Position numbers and translations under genes: made by a program
Shown: positions 4,741-5,020 of the stretch, in pieces
Layout: each line of letters opens with the position of its first letter
Numbering within the stretch: position 1 is the stretch's first letter
Notes under the pieces: model-generated
Seen by the model: the letters and a program-made list of their open reading frames with translations, nothing else
What the model was told of the DNA's origin: nothing
Databases searched by the model: none
DNA from: Prevotellaceae bacterium
GTDB lineage: Bacteria; Bacteroidota; Bacteroidia; Bacteroidales; Paludibacteraceae
Length of the DNA stretch: 5,020 nucleotides
Assembly (NCBI GenBank): GCA_031270425.1
Contig: JAISXQ010000173.1
Span: forward strand, 1-5,020
Direction: 5' to 3'

Positions 4741-5020
4741 ATGAAAAACAGTTTAATAATCATTTTTTTGTTTGCGGCAAATATGATTTTTGCGCAGACA
4801 AACGCGGTTTCGGGAAATGTTACGGCAGACGGCGAACCAATTCCCGGAGTGAGCATCCTTGAAAAAGGAACAACCAACGGTACGATTTCCGACATTGATG
4901 GAAATTTCAAAATCGAACTGATAAAATCGCCTTCGGTTTTGGTCTTTTCGATGATTGGAATGTTGGCGCAGGAAAAAACGGTATCGGCAGGCGACAATGT
5001 TAATGTAGCATTGGAGGAAG
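4741..5020 (+). CDS. SusC/RagA-type TonB-linked outer membrane receptor, N-terminal part
   Basis: Only the first 93 codons are in the window; the frame is open at the right edge. Residues 1-18 form a signal peptide (basic start, LIIIFLF core, probable cut after FA before Q19). Residues 23-91 match the carboxypeptidase D regulatory-like domain that opens SusC proteins: VSGNVTADGEPIPGVSI, the GTTNGTISDIDGNF turn (43-56) and LVFSMIGM (67-74). In SusC/RagA receptors a TonB plug and a 22-strand barrel follow, for TonB-driven import of glycans or peptides across the outer membrane, normally with a SusD lipoprotein gene next. Other outer membrane proteins can carry this domain, so the plug beyond the window is needed for proof. 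The ATG is preceded by AT-rich sequence without a ribosome-binding site, as usual in the phylum. Confidence 0.85.
   Translation, partial: MKNSLIIIFLFAANMIFAQTNAVSGNVTADGEPIPGVSILEKGTTNGTISDIDGNFKIELIKSPSVLVFSMIGMLAQEKTVSAGDNVNVALEE

Noticed and set aside
4581..4862. 93-residue plus-strand frame overlapping the SusC-like start
   Set aside because: It is out of frame with the clear signal peptide and carboxypeptidase-like domain starting at 4741.

Overview
The window looks like a chromosomal segment of a member of the Bacteroidota. The evidence is a DUF3822-type protein (a family I know only from this phylum), candidate promoters with the phylum's TAnnTTTG -7 box, no clear Shine-Dalgarno sites, a fragment of a type IX secretion (T9SS) C-terminal sorting domain, and the start of a SusC/RagA-type TonB-dependent receptor at the right edge. 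Genus cannot be fixed from sequence alone.

Layout from left to right. Positions 1-153 are non-coding, with a seven-base tandem array and one end of a repeated element. A DUF3822 gene (154-852, minus) follows. The 340-base gap between it and the next, divergent gene holds a compact palindromic element (868-1025). This has 19-bp terminal inverted repeats, a perfect 30-bp inner inverted repeat and an apparent 9-bp target-site duplication, so it reads as a MITE (a non-autonomous transposon). A long RelA/SpoT homologue (1193-3373, plus) comes next; its synthetase half is intact and its hydrolase half is visibly degenerate. The 242-base gap after it holds a second family of seven-base repeats, a short orphan reading frame and a half-copy of the palindromic element that runs up to riboflavin synthase (3616-4218, plus). 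Converging on that gene is a broken minus-strand fragment of a T9SS sorting domain (4210-4365). A long AT-rich gap with a C-rich tract, a small hairpin and short direct repeats leads to the SusC-like gene (4741 to the window end, truncated by the window).

The three complete genes are housekeeping or stress functions with no obvious shared pathway: an uncharacterised protein, the (p)ppGpp alarmone synthase of the stringent response, and the last step of riboflavin synthesis. Each plus-strand gene seems to have its own promoter, so this does not look like an operon.

The unusual content is in the gaps. One terminal motif, TTGTCATGTACTWAG, occurs four times. Two copies end 11-15 bases before a start codon and one abuts the 3' end of the DUF3822 gene. 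Together with three sets of degenerate seven-base repeats this suggests repeated small-element insertion and decay that may have supplied promoters and trimmed gene ends. I see no CRISPR array, rRNA, tRNA or defence system.
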